Part shown: piece after piece, positions 54,362 through 63,039 of the stretch
How positions within the stretch are numbered: the stretch's first letter is position 1
Layout of the letters: the number at the start of each line of letters is the position of its first letter
Assembly: GCA_025362495.1 (NCBI GenBank)
Contig: JANYGI010000231.1
Span: 1-64,000 of the forward strand
Direction: 5' to 3'
DNA: 64,000 bases
Origin: Byssovorax sp.
Lineage (GTDB): Bacteria > Myxococcota_A > Polyangia > Polyangiales > Polyangiaceae
Translations under genes and position numbers: made by a program
Notes under the pieces: model-generated
What the model saw: the letters and a program-made list of their open reading frames with translations, nothing else
The model's database searches: none
Told to the model about the DNA's origin: nothing

Positions 54362-55165
54362 ATGAGGATCAAGAGCGGGCTCGGACGATGGATGAAGGCG
54401 GAGCTCGCGGGCGTCGCGGCGGTCGCGGCGGTGGTGTCGGTCGCGCTGGTCGCCTGCGCGACCGGTGTGGATCCGGTGCGACCGGCGGGCACCGGCGGCG
54501 ATCCGAGCGGGGGTAGCACCGGTGATCCCGTCGGCCCGTCGTCGAGCGAGAGCAGCGGCGATTTCACGTCATCAACGACTGTCACGACGAGCAGCGCGGC
54601 GTCGAGCAGCGCCGCGTCGAGCAGCTCCGCCAGCAGCACCTCCAGCGGCGCGACGAGCAGCACGTCGAGCAGCGCGGCCTCGACGAGCGCGTCGTCGAGC
54701 ACCGGGGGCGCGGTGATGGGCCTCTCGCTCCAGTACCTCTGCGCCGGCGTCAACGCGTCCGACAACCAGCTGAAGCCGCACTTCAACGTGGTCAACGGCG
54801 GCTCGTCGAGCGTCGCGCTCTCGAGCCTGACGATCCGGTACTATTTCACGGCCGAGGGCAACCCGCCGCTGACGTTCGAGTGCGACTACGCGAAGGTGAG
54901 CTGCGGCAACCTCGCCGGGGTGTTCGCGTCGACGGCCGGGGTCAACGCGGATCACTACCTCGAGGTGAGCTTCACCGCGGGCGCAGGCACCCTCGCGCCC
55001 GGAGCGGAGAGCGGGGAGGTCCAGGCGCGCGTCCACAACCAGGATTACTCCACCATCAATCAGGCCAACGACTACTCGTTCGATCCCACGAAGACCGCGT
55101 TCACGAGCTGGGACAAGATCACCCTCTACCAGGGTGGCGCGCTGGTGTGGGGGACGGAGCCTTGA
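54362..55165 (+). CDS. Lipoprotein with C-terminal CBM3 (cellulose-binding) domain
   Basis: A 267-residue lipoprotein with CCGGAGGAG upstream of its ATG. Lipobox VALVAC; a Ser/Thr/Ala linker of about 70 residues follows. The last ~150 residues match carbohydrate-binding module family 3: LSLQYLCAGVNASDNQLKPH, VALSSLTIRYYFTAEGNPPL, ECDYAKVSCGNL, DYSFDPTKTAFTSWDKITLYQ. Two Cys in the CBM may pair. It would tether cellulose-type polymers to the cell surface; no catalytic domain is present. Confidence 0.9.
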   Translation: MRIKSGLGRWMKAELAGVAAVAAVVSVALVACATGVDPVRPAGTGGDPSGGSTGDPVGPSSSESSGDFTSSTTVTTSSAASSSAASSSSASSTSSGATSSTSSSAASTSASSSTGGAVMGLSLQYLCAGVNASDNQLKPHFNVVNGGSSSVALSSLTIRYYFTAEGNPPLTFECDYAKVSCGNLAGVFASTAGVNADHYLEVSFTAGAGTLAPGAESGEVQARVHNQDYSTINQANDYSFDPTKTAFTSWDKITLYQGGALVWGTEP

Positions 55166-55197
55166 GTCGTCGTCTGGAACTCCGGGAGGATAGCTTC

Positions 55198-57015
55198 ATG
55201 AGAAACGCGATCACGCTCGTCATTCCTCTCTGCGGCCTCGTCATCGCGGCCTGCGATGCCGGCGGCGCCACCGGGACCCACCACGGAAACACCGGTGGCG
55301 CGGGCGGCCTCGGCGCGGGAGGGAGCCTGTTCACCACCACGGGCACCGACGGCGTCGGCGGTGGGATCATCGATCCCGGGCCGATCTGCAATCCGTGCAC
55401 CGATTTCCCCAAGGCGCCAATCTTCGACACCGTGGGCGCGCCTCCTCCTGCAAATGCGCCGGCGCTGTTCGGCGACGCGTCGAGCTCTTCCGGCAGCGGG
55501 GGACCGTGCCTGATCGAGCCGCCGATTGGCGCGCTGTTCCCGCGTAACTGGGTCCGCCCGCGCTTCCGCTTCACGGCCCCGGCGGGGCAGAACCTCTTCG
55601 AGATCCGCGTCCACGCCGATCTCGAGACCAACGATCTCGTCGTCTACACCACCAACCCGCAGTGGACGATGCCGAAGGATCTCTGGGTCGCGCTCGCCGC
55701 CCACGTGGTCGATCTCCCGATCACCATCACGGTGCGCTCGCTCGACATGAACGCTCCGGGCAAGCCGCTCCTCGGGAGCACGGGCGCCGTCACCATCGCT
55801 CCCGTGGTGGCCGACGGGACGATGGTTTACTGGGCGGCGGTCGGCGAGCAGCCCGCCGACGCGTGGCTCGCGGGCTTCGCCGTCGGCGACGAGAGCGTGA
55901 TCACCGCGCTCCAGGTCGATCAGGTGAAGCAGGCCGGGAAGAAGGATCAAGGCGGCAATCCCAAGGGCGACGGCTCGGTGACCTGCATCGGCTGCCACAC
56001 CTCGACGCCCGACGGCGAGGCGGTGGTGTTCACCGATCACTGGCCCTGGAGCAACGCCATCGCCTCGATCAAGAAAGACACCGTCGGCCAGGTGCCGACC
56101 TACGTGACGCCGGGCGGCCAGGAGACGATGAACCAGCCCTGGCTCGGGGCGGCCTCGTTCTCGAAGAAGCACTTCGCGCCGGGCGATCGAATCTACGTCA
56201 CCTCCTACGGCCGCAATTCGGACCAGATCTGGGACGGCTCGACGGTGAGCGATCAACCCGCCTCCCGACTCGCGTGGATCAACCTCGAGACCAGCGCTCC
56301 CGCCGGCCCGACCAGCGCCGCGGGGCTCATCGCCGCCAAGGGCACGGCCTGGGGGATCCTCGATCGCACCGGCGATCCCAGCGGAGCGATGCTGCCGAGC
56401 TGGAGCCATGACGGCGAGCACATCGTCTATGTCTCCACCAGCGCCGGCAAGGACGGCCGCGTCGGTGTCGGCGCGGCGGATCTCTACACGATCCCCTACA
56501 ACAACAGGGCCGGCGGCCCCGCGACGCCGGTGCCGGGGGCGGCCGATCCCGCGTACAACGAGTACTATCCTTCCTACTCGCCCGACGACGCGTTCATTGC
56601 GTTCAACCGGATCCCGAGCGGGCAGGACATGTATTACAACAGCTCGTCCGAGGTGTACGTCATCCCCGCGGCGGGCGGGACGCCGACGCGCCTCGCCGCC
56701 AACGACGCCCCCGCGTGCACCGGGATCAAGAGCCCCGGTATCACCAACAGCTGGGCCAAGTGGTCTCCCGAGATCAGCCCCTCCGGCGGCAAGACGTATT
56801 ACTGGATCATCTTCTCGTCGACGCGCGACGGGTACACGATCCAGAAGAAGCCGGCGGGCAAGGCGTCCCAGCTCTACATGACGGGCATCGTGGTGGAGAA
56901 CGGCAAGATCACCACGTTCCCCGGCGTTTACCTGTGGAATCAGCCGACCGACACCAGCAACAACACCCCGGCGTGGGACGTGTTCCAGATCCCGCAGGTT
57001 CCGCCGCCGAAGTGA
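55198..57015 (+). CDS. Large lipoprotein with propeller-like repeats and a CxxCH motif
   Basis: A 605-residue lipoprotein behind GGGAGGATAG (lipobox VIAAC). A Gly/Thr linker is followed by a beta-rich domain (GALFPRNWVRPRFRFTAPAGQ). Then comes a single CxxCH in SVTCIGCHTSTPDGEAV. WD40/TolB-like repeats follow (MLPSWSHDGEHIVYVST, YYPSYSPDDAFIAFNRIP, WAKWSPEISPSGGKTYYWI). The CxxCH could bind heme c or be structural. It follows the CBM3 gene by 32 bases and is probably co-transcribed. Confidence 0.8.
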   Translation: MRNAITLVIPLCGLVIAACDAGGATGTHHGNTGGAGGLGAGGSLFTTTGTDGVGGGIIDPGPICNPCTDFPKAPIFDTVGAPPPANAPALFGDASSSSGSGGPCLIEPPIGALFPRNWVRPRFRFTAPAGQNLFEIRVHADLETNDLVVYTTNPQWTMPKDLWVALAAHVVDLPITITVRSLDMNAPGKPLLGSTGAVTIAPVVADGTMVYWAAVGEQPADAWLAGFAVGDESVITALQVDQVKQAGKKDQGGNPKGDGSVTCIGCHTSTPDGEAVVFTDHWPWSNAIASIKKDTVGQVPTYVTPGGQETMNQPWLGAASFSKKHFAPGDRIYVTSYGRNSDQIWDGSTVSDQPASRLAWINLETSAPAGPTSAAGLIAAKGTAWGILDRTGDPSGAMLPSWSHDGEHIVYVSTSAGKDGRVGVGAADLYTIPYNNRAGGPATPVPGAADPAYNEYYPSYSPDDAFIAFNRIPSGQDMYYNSSSEVYVIPAAGGTPTRLAANDAPACTGIKSPGITNSWAKWSPEISPSGGKTYYWIIFSSTRDGYTIQKKPAGKASQLYMTGIVVENGKITTFPGVYLWNQPTDTSNNTPAWDVFQIPQVPPPK

Positions 57016-57038
57016 CTGTCACGAAATGGCAAGGCACC

Positions 57039-57056
57039 CTGGCGTACGCGCGCCAG
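57039..57056. terminator. Hairpin between convergent genes
   Basis: CTGGCG / TACGCG / CGCCAG lies 24 bases after the lipoprotein stop and 15 bases before the stop of the opposing GGDEF gene. Short stem, no T-tract; a tentative terminator. Confidence 0.35.
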
Positions 57057-57070
57057 CGGGATCGAAGGGA

Positions 57071-58543
57071 TCAGGGGAGCGGCGGCCAAGAGGTTGGCGC
57101 GCCCCGGCACAGCCGCCCTCGTCCCTGGCGCTTGGCCTCGTAGAGCGCGCTGTCGGCGTTCTGGATCAGGCTCTGGGCCAGCTCCTGGAAATAGCCTGGG
57201 GCGATCGGGTGGCGGACGTCGGCGAGCGGGATCCCGTGCGAGAGCAGGACGCCGATGCCGAGGCTGGTGCGGATCGGGAGCTCGCCCGAGGGGCCCGCGA
57301 TGCTCTTGTCGCCGAGGCGATCGAGGATCCGACGGCCGACGTGCTCGGCGCCGTCGAGCGTGGTTTGCGGGAGGAGAATCGCGAACTCGTCCCCGCCGTA
57401 GCGAGCGACCACGTCGCCCTCGCGCGTGGCCTGGCGGAGCGCGTGGCCGAGCGTCGCCAGCGCCTGATCGCCGGCGAGGTGCCCGGCGGTGTCGTTGATG
57501 CACTTCAATCCATCCATGTCGACGAGGATGATCCCGACGGGCTGCTGCGAGCGGAACGCGGCCTTGATCTCGCGCTGGATCCAGCGCTCGAAGAAGCGGC
57601 GCGCGTGCACGCCGGTGAGGGGATCGAGCGCCGCCATCTCGTAGAGCTGCATGTTCTGGATGGCGATCGTCGCCTGGTTGGCGAAGACCTGGAGCAGCTC
57701 GGTGTCGCGCGGCGGCGGGGCCGTCGTCGCCAGGTAGATCACGCCAATCGGCAGCTCGCCCACGCGGAGAGGGATCAGCGCCGCGGAGTCGGTGAACGCG
57801 ATCTCACCGCCGCCGAGCGCACGGTCGACGAGCGCGCGCTCGGCCTCGTCGAGGTGCGCGTCGAGCCGCTCGCCCGCGTGGAATCGGCCCGTCCCCGACC
57901 ACAGGACGGGCTCGGCGTCCTCCTGCGCGCCCGCGATGAAACCCTCGGTGGAGATCGCCGGAGGAGGCACGGTGTCCTCGCCCGGCCGCGCGACGACGAA
58001 GCCGTCGACCGCGGCGAGGAGGCCAGTCGTGCGCGCGAGGATGGTCTCGATCAGGTCGGGGAGCGGCTGGATCTTGTGCAGGCCCGGCGTCGCGTCGAGC
58101 ACGAAGCGCAGGCCCTGCTGGCTCTGGTAGAGCCTTTGAATCGTCGTCGCGGCCTTGAGGCCGGCGTCGGTCCAGAGGAGCAGTTTGTCCGGCCCTTCGC
58201 TCTTGTCGTAGTAACCCTGGATGTCGAGGCGTCGCAGCATCTCGCGCGGCGGACGCTCGTCGACGTAGCCCGTTTGCAGGATGATCTGCACGTGCGGGTT
58301 GAAGGTGCGGAGCTCGACGACGACGTCCTCACCCGTCATCCCGGGCATGAAGTAGTCGAGCAGCAAGAGATCCGCGCGGCGCTTGCGCAGGAACGCGAGG
58401 GCCTCGCTCCCGTTCGTCGCGCAGAGCACCTCGTGCCCCTCGGACTCGAGCAAGAGCCGCGTCGCCTCGAGGTAGTCGGTGTCGTCGTCGGCGAGCACGA
58501 TGTGGTAGCCGGACGAACGCGTGCTCCGGTATTTACGCGCCAT
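57071..58543 (-). CDS. REC-GAF-GGDEF diguanylate cyclase response regulator
   Basis: A 490-residue protein. Residues 1-130 form a receiver (VLADDDTDYLEATRLLLESEG, phospho-Asp in LLLLDYFMPGMTG). A GAF-like domain spans about 165-310. The GGDEF domain (320-480) has an intact active site ARYGGDEFAIL, and an RxxD inhibitory site (REGD) five residues before it, so c-di-GMP feedback is expected. It makes c-di-GMP when phosphorylated. Its ATG overlaps the sensor kinase gene by 11 bases, making the kinase its likely partner. Confidence 0.93.
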   Translation of the reverse strand: MARKYRSTRSSGYHIVLADDDTDYLEATRLLLESEGHEVLCATNGSEALAFLRKRRADLLLLDYFMPGMTGEDVVVELRTFNPHVQIILQTGYVDERPPREMLRRLDIQGYYDKSEGPDKLLLWTDAGLKAATTIQRLYQSQQGLRFVLDATPGLHKIQPLPDLIETILARTTGLLAAVDGFVVARPGEDTVPPPAISTEGFIAGAQEDAEPVLWSGTGRFHAGERLDAHLDEAERALVDRALGGGEIAFTDSAALIPLRVGELPIGVIYLATTAPPPRDTELLQVFANQATIAIQNMQLYEMAALDPLTGVHARRFFERWIQREIKAAFRSQQPVGIILVDMDGLKCINDTAGHLAGDQALATLGHALRQATREGDVVARYGGDEFAILLPQTTLDGAEHVGRRILDRLGDKSIAGPSGELPIRTSLGIGVLLSHGIPLADVRHPIAPGYFQELAQSLIQNADSALYEAKRQGRGRLCRGAPTSWPPLP

Positions 58544-61115
58544 TTTGCCGCTCCGCGAGGCGAGGGAAGCTCACCGTGAAGGTGGTGCCGAGCCCGGGTC
58601 GACTGTCGACGCGAACGGTCCCACCGAAGTCGCTGGTGACGATGTCGTGCACGATGGACAGGCCGAGCCCGGTGCCCTGACCGAAGGGCTTGGTGGTGAA
58701 CATCGGCTCGAAGATCCGCTCGACAAGGTCGGGATCGATGCCGGTGCCTTCGTCGGCGACCGTCAGATCGAGGCCGCCTTCCCGCGGCGCGAGCGCGACC
58801 GTGACGACGCCGCCGCCGAGGCTCGCGTAGATGGCGTTCTCGACCAGGTTCGTCACCACCTGACCGAGGCGCACCGGCGAGCCGGTGAGCTCGATCTGCG
58901 CGGCGGGGGGCTCGAAGATCGCGCGGCAGCTCCCTTTGCGGAGCGCGTGCGCCAGCAGCACCAGCGCCTCGCGCACGCAGATCACCACGTTGAACGGGAG
59001 CCGCTCGTGCGGCCCGAGATCGCGCGTCTGCGATTTGATCCCGCGCACGAAGAGCGCCGCGCGCTGGGCGGCGCCCGCCGCGAGCGCGATCGCGCGCTTC
59101 ATCTCGTCGCCGATCGCCCGGTGGTCGTCGGCCGTGACCTCGGGATCGCCGGCCGAGGCCTGGTACTCGTTCACCAGTGTCCCGACCTCGACGAGCGCGG
59201 CGCGCACGGCGCCGAGCGGCGAGTTCATTTCGTGGACGATGCTGGCGGTGAGGCGCCCGAGCGACGCGAGCTTCTCGGCGGTGACGAGCTTCTCCTGGTT
59301 CTCGCGGATGGCGCGGTTGGCGCGCTCGAGCTCGCCGGCGCGCTTCTCGAGATCGGAGATCAGCCGCGCGCGCTCGCGATCCTTCTCGACGATCCGCTCC
59401 ATGAGCGACGTGGCCATCAGCGCGGCGCTGATCTGATCGCGGAGCGACTCGTACACCGCGCCTTCGCGCGGCCCCATCTCGAGCAGGACGAAGCCGAGCT
59501 GCTCTTCCTGGAAGAACAGCGGCTCGAGGACGAACGCGGCGCGGCGCTCGCGGCTGCGCGCGCCCGGCGGCGCGAGCTCGCGCGAGGCGAAGCGACGCCG
59601 GCTCGACGCGGGCTCGGCGGGCCTCGTCGCGTCGTACGCGAGCAGGAGGCGCGAGGTCTCGGCGGGCGCGCCGCCGGGCTCGTAGAGCGAGAGGAACGCG
59701 CTCGGGATCGCCAGCCGCGGGAAGTGCTCGGCGACGGCCTCCACCATCGCGACGACGCCCTCCGCGGTCACCAGGGCCTTGCTCGTCTCGCTCAGGCGTC
59801 GCGCCCAGCTCTGCACCTCGAGGCGATGCTGCGCCTGGGCGCTCTCCGCCGCCTCGCTGATCACGAGGCGCACCTCGTGCCAGAGATCCTCGGCGTGCGC
59901 GCGGAGCTCCGCGTCGCCGGCGAGGCACGGTAGCACCCGGCGCCGCAGTGTCGTGAGCACGTCTTGCCACGCGCCGACGTCGGCGCCGGAGGCGATCACC
60001 GCGCCGAGGATCTCCTCGAGCGCGGCGCTGAAGCCGCCGCGCGGACCGCCGAGGAGCTCCATCGTGAACGCGTCGAGCAGCCGCGTCGCCCAGCCCGCGT
60101 CGAGCGTGGCCAGCGAGGTGCGCGCGGACCGCGTGAGATCGGCGAGCGTGTCGGCGCGCTGTGCGGCGAACGCCGCGAGAAAATCGCCGCGCGGCGCGGC
60201 CGCGAGCAGCTCGAGCGCGCGCGAGGAGCAGCCGCAGCTCCGGCGCGTGACGAGCTCGGTCGTGAGCGTGATCTGCTCGGCGATCGGCTCGCCTCGCCGC
60301 AGCGCGAGGACGATCTCGACCGCGAGCTCGCCCTGCTCGCGCAGCGGCTGGCGCACCGTCGTCAGCGACGGCGTGGCGAAGCGCGCCTCCTCGACGTCGT
60401 CGAACCCGACGACCGCGATCTCCTCGGGCACGCGCCGCCCGCGCGCGCGGAGCGCGTCGATCACGCCGAGCGCCATCGCGTCGCTGGCCGCGACCACCGC
60501 GTCGATCGCCGCGCCGCGCTCGTCGACGAGGACCCGGATCGCCTCGACGCCGGAGCGCCGCTGGAAGTCGCCGACGACGACCAGCGCGGGATCGAAGGGC
60601 AAGCCGCGCTCGACGAGCACGTCGAGGTAGACGCGATAGCGCCGCTCGGCCTCGGCGTTGGCGGCGGGGCCGCGGACGAACGCGACGCGCTCGCGGCCGT
60701 GCGCCTCGATCAGATGCACGAGCGCGGCGCGCATCCCCGCCGCGTTGTCGACGAGCACGCTCGGGATCCCGGGGAGCGCCACCGCGATGCTGCACATCGG
60801 GAGCGGGCGATAGCGATCGCAGTAGCGCGCGAGCGCCTCGGCGCCGACGTGGTTGCCGAGCGCGCCCGACATGATCATCAGCCCGTCGACGTTCTCCGGG
60901 CCAGCGAGATCGTGGACGGCGTTGCGCTGCGCCCCGTGACGATGCGGCGAGCCGAGCACGCCGCCCGCGAAGCAGATCAGGTCGACGTCGGCGCGCCGAG
61001 CGGCGTCCGCGACGCCGGCGAGGACGCTGTTCTGGTAGCCGTCCTCGAGCCAGTCGACGAGGAGACCGAGCGTCGCGCGAGCGCTCGACTGCGTTTGAGA
61101 AGCTCTCGCGCCCAT
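58533..61115 (-). CDS. Histidine kinase with LacI-type sugar-binding sensor domain
   Basis: An 860-residue kinase without a signal peptide or membrane helix. Residues about 15-290 are a LacI/GalR-like periplasmic-binding fold (ATLGLLVDWLEDGYQNSVLAG, ERVAFVRGPAANAEAERRY, AVVAASDAMALGVIDALRARG, VVGFDDVEEARFATPSLTTV), but the HTH of a repressor is missing. A helical region, a GAF-like segment and a coiled coil follow. The kinase core has H-box SIVHEMNSPLGAV, N-box LVENAIYA, and G-boxes DEGTGIDPD and GTGLGLSIVHDIV. It presumably senses a cytosolic sugar and phosphorylates the overlapping REC-GGDEF protein. Confidence 0.9.
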   Translation of the reverse strand: MGARASQTQSSARATLGLLVDWLEDGYQNSVLAGVADAARRADVDLICFAGGVLGSPHRHGAQRNAVHDLAGPENVDGLMIMSGALGNHVGAEALARYCDRYRPLPMCSIAVALPGIPSVLVDNAAGMRAALVHLIEAHGRERVAFVRGPAANAEAERRYRVYLDVLVERGLPFDPALVVVGDFQRRSGVEAIRVLVDERGAAIDAVVAASDAMALGVIDALRARGRRVPEEIAVVGFDDVEEARFATPSLTTVRQPLREQGELAVEIVLALRRGEPIAEQITLTTELVTRRSCGCSSRALELLAAAPRGDFLAAFAAQRADTLADLTRSARTSLATLDAGWATRLLDAFTMELLGGPRGGFSAALEEILGAVIASGADVGAWQDVLTTLRRRVLPCLAGDAELRAHAEDLWHEVRLVISEAAESAQAQHRLEVQSWARRLSETSKALVTAEGVVAMVEAVAEHFPRLAIPSAFLSLYEPGGAPAETSRLLLAYDATRPAEPASSRRRFASRELAPPGARSRERRAAFVLEPLFFQEEQLGFVLLEMGPREGAVYESLRDQISAALMATSLMERIVEKDRERARLISDLEKRAGELERANRAIRENQEKLVTAEKLASLGRLTASIVHEMNSPLGAVRAALVEVGTLVNEYQASAGDPEVTADDHRAIGDEMKRAIALAAGAAQRAALFVRGIKSQTRDLGPHERLPFNVVICVREALVLLAHALRKGSCRAIFEPPAAQIELTGSPVRLGQVVTNLVENAIYASLGGGVVTVALAPREGGLDLTVADEGTGIDPDLVERIFEPMFTTKPFGQGTGLGLSIVHDIVTSDFGGTVRVDSRPGLGTTFTVSFPRLAERQNGA

Positions 61116-61264
61116 GTGGCCTCCACTCCCTGTCCCCCTCGGGCCAGCAAACGGTAACAGAGGCCCGCACCCCGCCGACGACTGTTTTCAGCGCCGCCCG
61201 CGGCGCGCCCGCGCCGGTGGCGCTGACTGCCACGGTGAAAACGTCTCTCCAGGGTCGACAATAT

Positions 61265-61281
61265 CGCGTCATAATGACGCG
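61265..61281. promoter_or_regulatory. Perfect 17-bp palindrome, candidate operator
   Basis: CGCGTCAT-A-ATGACGCG lies in the 271-base divergent region between the sensor kinase and the outer-membrane protein gene. Perfect 8-bp arms are unlikely by chance in that position. It could bind a dimeric regulator. Confidence 0.45.
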
Positions 61282-61320
61282 ACGCGAAAGTGCAGCGCGC
61301 GCCGCGGGCTATTTTTGCCG

Positions 61321-61336
61321 AGTGAAACGGTTCACT
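61321..61336. promoter_or_regulatory. LacI/GalR-like palindrome upstream of the outer-membrane protein gene
   Basis: AGTGAAACGGTTCACT has one mismatch between its 8-bp arms and a central CG, the usual form of LacI/GalR operators. It ends 50 bases before the ATG at 61387. No LacI repressor with an HTH is encoded in the window. Confidence 0.45.
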
Positions 61337-61386
61337 GGTGTCTTTGTCGATTGCCATTCCTTCGCGCGGACGTGTAGGCTTTTCGG

Positions 61387-62985
61387 ATGAACGGTCGCCG
61401 TCACTCCGTACCGTCGGTCGCGAGCGCGCTCATCGCCGTTCTGCTCGGTGCGCCGTCGGCGCTCGGCGCCTCGAAGGAGGCGGCGGCGCTCGAACTCGCG
61501 AAGAAGGCAATCTCCGTCGACTACCTCGACACCCGATTTCCAGACGCGGAGAAGAAGCTCCAGCAGGCGCTCACCCTCTGCGAGCCGGAGGGCGCCTGCT
61601 CGGACAAGGTGCGGGCGCGGCTCCACGCCGCGCTCGGCGTCGTCTACGTCGGCGGGATGGGCAAGCGCGACGAGGGCAAGGCCGAGTTCGCCGAGGCGTT
61701 GAAGAAGGACGCGGCGGTGAGCCTCGACGCCGATCTCGCGTCGCCCGAAATCGAGGCAGCCTTCGCTGACGCGAAACGGAGCCCCGGCTCGGCGTCGCCT
61801 GTCGGGCCTGCCGCTGCCACGCCGCCCACGGGCCCGACGTCACCCGTGCCGAGCGGGCCTCCGGCGTCGCCCACGGGCAGCGGCGATCTCGTCCACACCC
61901 CGCCTGCCGAGCAGGCCACGCTGACGCCGGTGCCCCTCTATACCGAGCTGCCGAGAGGGATCGTCGCGGCCAGGGTCCAGGCGTTCTACAAGCCCTTCGG
62001 CTCGCCCGCGTGGAAGTCGCTCGACCTCCGGCAGATCGGCTCCGGCTGGGGCGGCGAGATCCCGTGTCTCGACGTCGGGAGCGCGACAGGGGCCCTCGTC
62101 TACTACCTCCAGGCGTTCGACGCGGAGAAGAACCTGCTCTCGTGGAGCGGCACGCGCGGCGCGCCGGACAGCGTCGCCATCAAGTCCTCGATCGAGGGAG
62201 ACGCGCCGCACCTCCCCGGGGAGCAAGCGCCGCTCCGGTGCCCGGATCCTGGCGACTGTCCGCCCGGGTTCCCGGGCTGCCACGGCGTGAAGGGTGACAC
62301 TCCGCCGCCCTGCGAGCCGGGGGCCGAGTGCGCCGACGTCCCGGCGCCGCCGAAGACGTACAAGAACTGGATATCGCTCTCGGTGCAGCAAGACCTGCTG
62401 GCGCTGGGCTCGAGCAAGGCCACCTGCGCCGGTGACAACGACTACGCGTGCTTCAGCGATGGAGGCACGTATTACAGCGGCATCCCCTACGACAGGTCGG
62501 GCGACGAGGTGAGCGGGGGATTGCGCCTGGCGACGACGCGGATCCTCGTCGGCTACGATCGCGCCATCGGGAGCTTCACCGTCGGAGCGCGGGTCGGCTA
62601 CGCCTTCGGCGGCGGCCCCAGGGCCGAAGGAGGCAGGGCGTTTCTGCCGCTCCACGCCGAGGCGCGCGTCGCCTACTGGTTTGGCCACGATCCCTTTGCC
62701 CGCACCGGGCCGAAGCCGTATCTGGTCGTCAGCGGCGGCCTCGCCCAGGTCGACGCCAGGGTGCCTGTCGTGGCCTACGCGACCGAGAAGGCCTATGTCG
62801 ACGACACCCGCACCACCTTCGACGCATGGAGGAAGAGCGGGACGGCGTTCGTCGGTGGCGGCGTGGGGATGCTCTACGCGCTGACGCCCCGTCAGGGGCC
62901 GCTCGCCGAGGTGAAGTTCATCGAAATGCTGGGCAAATCGGCCCCTACGCTGAGCCTCTCGCTCGGCTACGCGGTCGGGTTCTAG
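61387..62985 (+). CDS. Outer-membrane protein with N-terminal helical-repeat region
   Basis: A 532-residue exported protein (signal ALIAVLLGAPSALGA). Residues 25-130 are TPR-like (ALELAKKAISVDYLDTRFPDAEKKL, RARLHAALGVVYVGGMGKRDEGKAE). A Pro/Ser/Gly linker follows, then an Ig-like segment (IVAARVQAFYKPFGSPAWKSL). A Cys-rich insert comes next, and a C-terminal barrel-like domain (WISLSVQQDLLALG, YDRAIGSFTVGARVGYAFGGG, LSLSLGYAVGF with terminal Phe). This composite is common in myxobacteria; function unknown. A LacI-like palindrome lies upstream. Confidence 0.75.
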   Translation: MNGRRHSVPSVASALIAVLLGAPSALGASKEAAALELAKKAISVDYLDTRFPDAEKKLQQALTLCEPEGACSDKVRARLHAALGVVYVGGMGKRDEGKAEFAEALKKDAAVSLDADLASPEIEAAFADAKRSPGSASPVGPAAATPPTGPTSPVPSGPPASPTGSGDLVHTPPAEQATLTPVPLYTELPRGIVAARVQAFYKPFGSPAWKSLDLRQIGSGWGGEIPCLDVGSATGALVYYLQAFDAEKNLLSWSGTRGAPDSVAIKSSIEGDAPHLPGEQAPLRCPDPGDCPPGFPGCHGVKGDTPPPCEPGAECADVPAPPKTYKNWISLSVQQDLLALGSSKATCAGDNDYACFSDGGTYYSGIPYDRSGDEVSGGLRLATTRILVGYDRAIGSFTVGARVGYAFGGGPRAEGGRAFLPLHAEARVAYWFGHDPFARTGPKPYLVVSGGLAQVDARVPVVAYATEKAYVDDTRTTFDAWRKSGTAFVGGGVGMLYALTPRQGPLAEVKFIEMLGKSAPTLSLSLGYAVGF

Positions 62986-63039
62986 CGGGGGCCTGGGCCC
63001 GCGCGGGGGCCCGGAACTGGATCGAAGGAAGGGATATCG

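Noticed and set aside
58336-61272. 978-codon minus-strand frame
   Set aside because: Same strand but a different frame from the sensor kinase, whose frame has complete domains; this one is Arg/Ala-rich noise.
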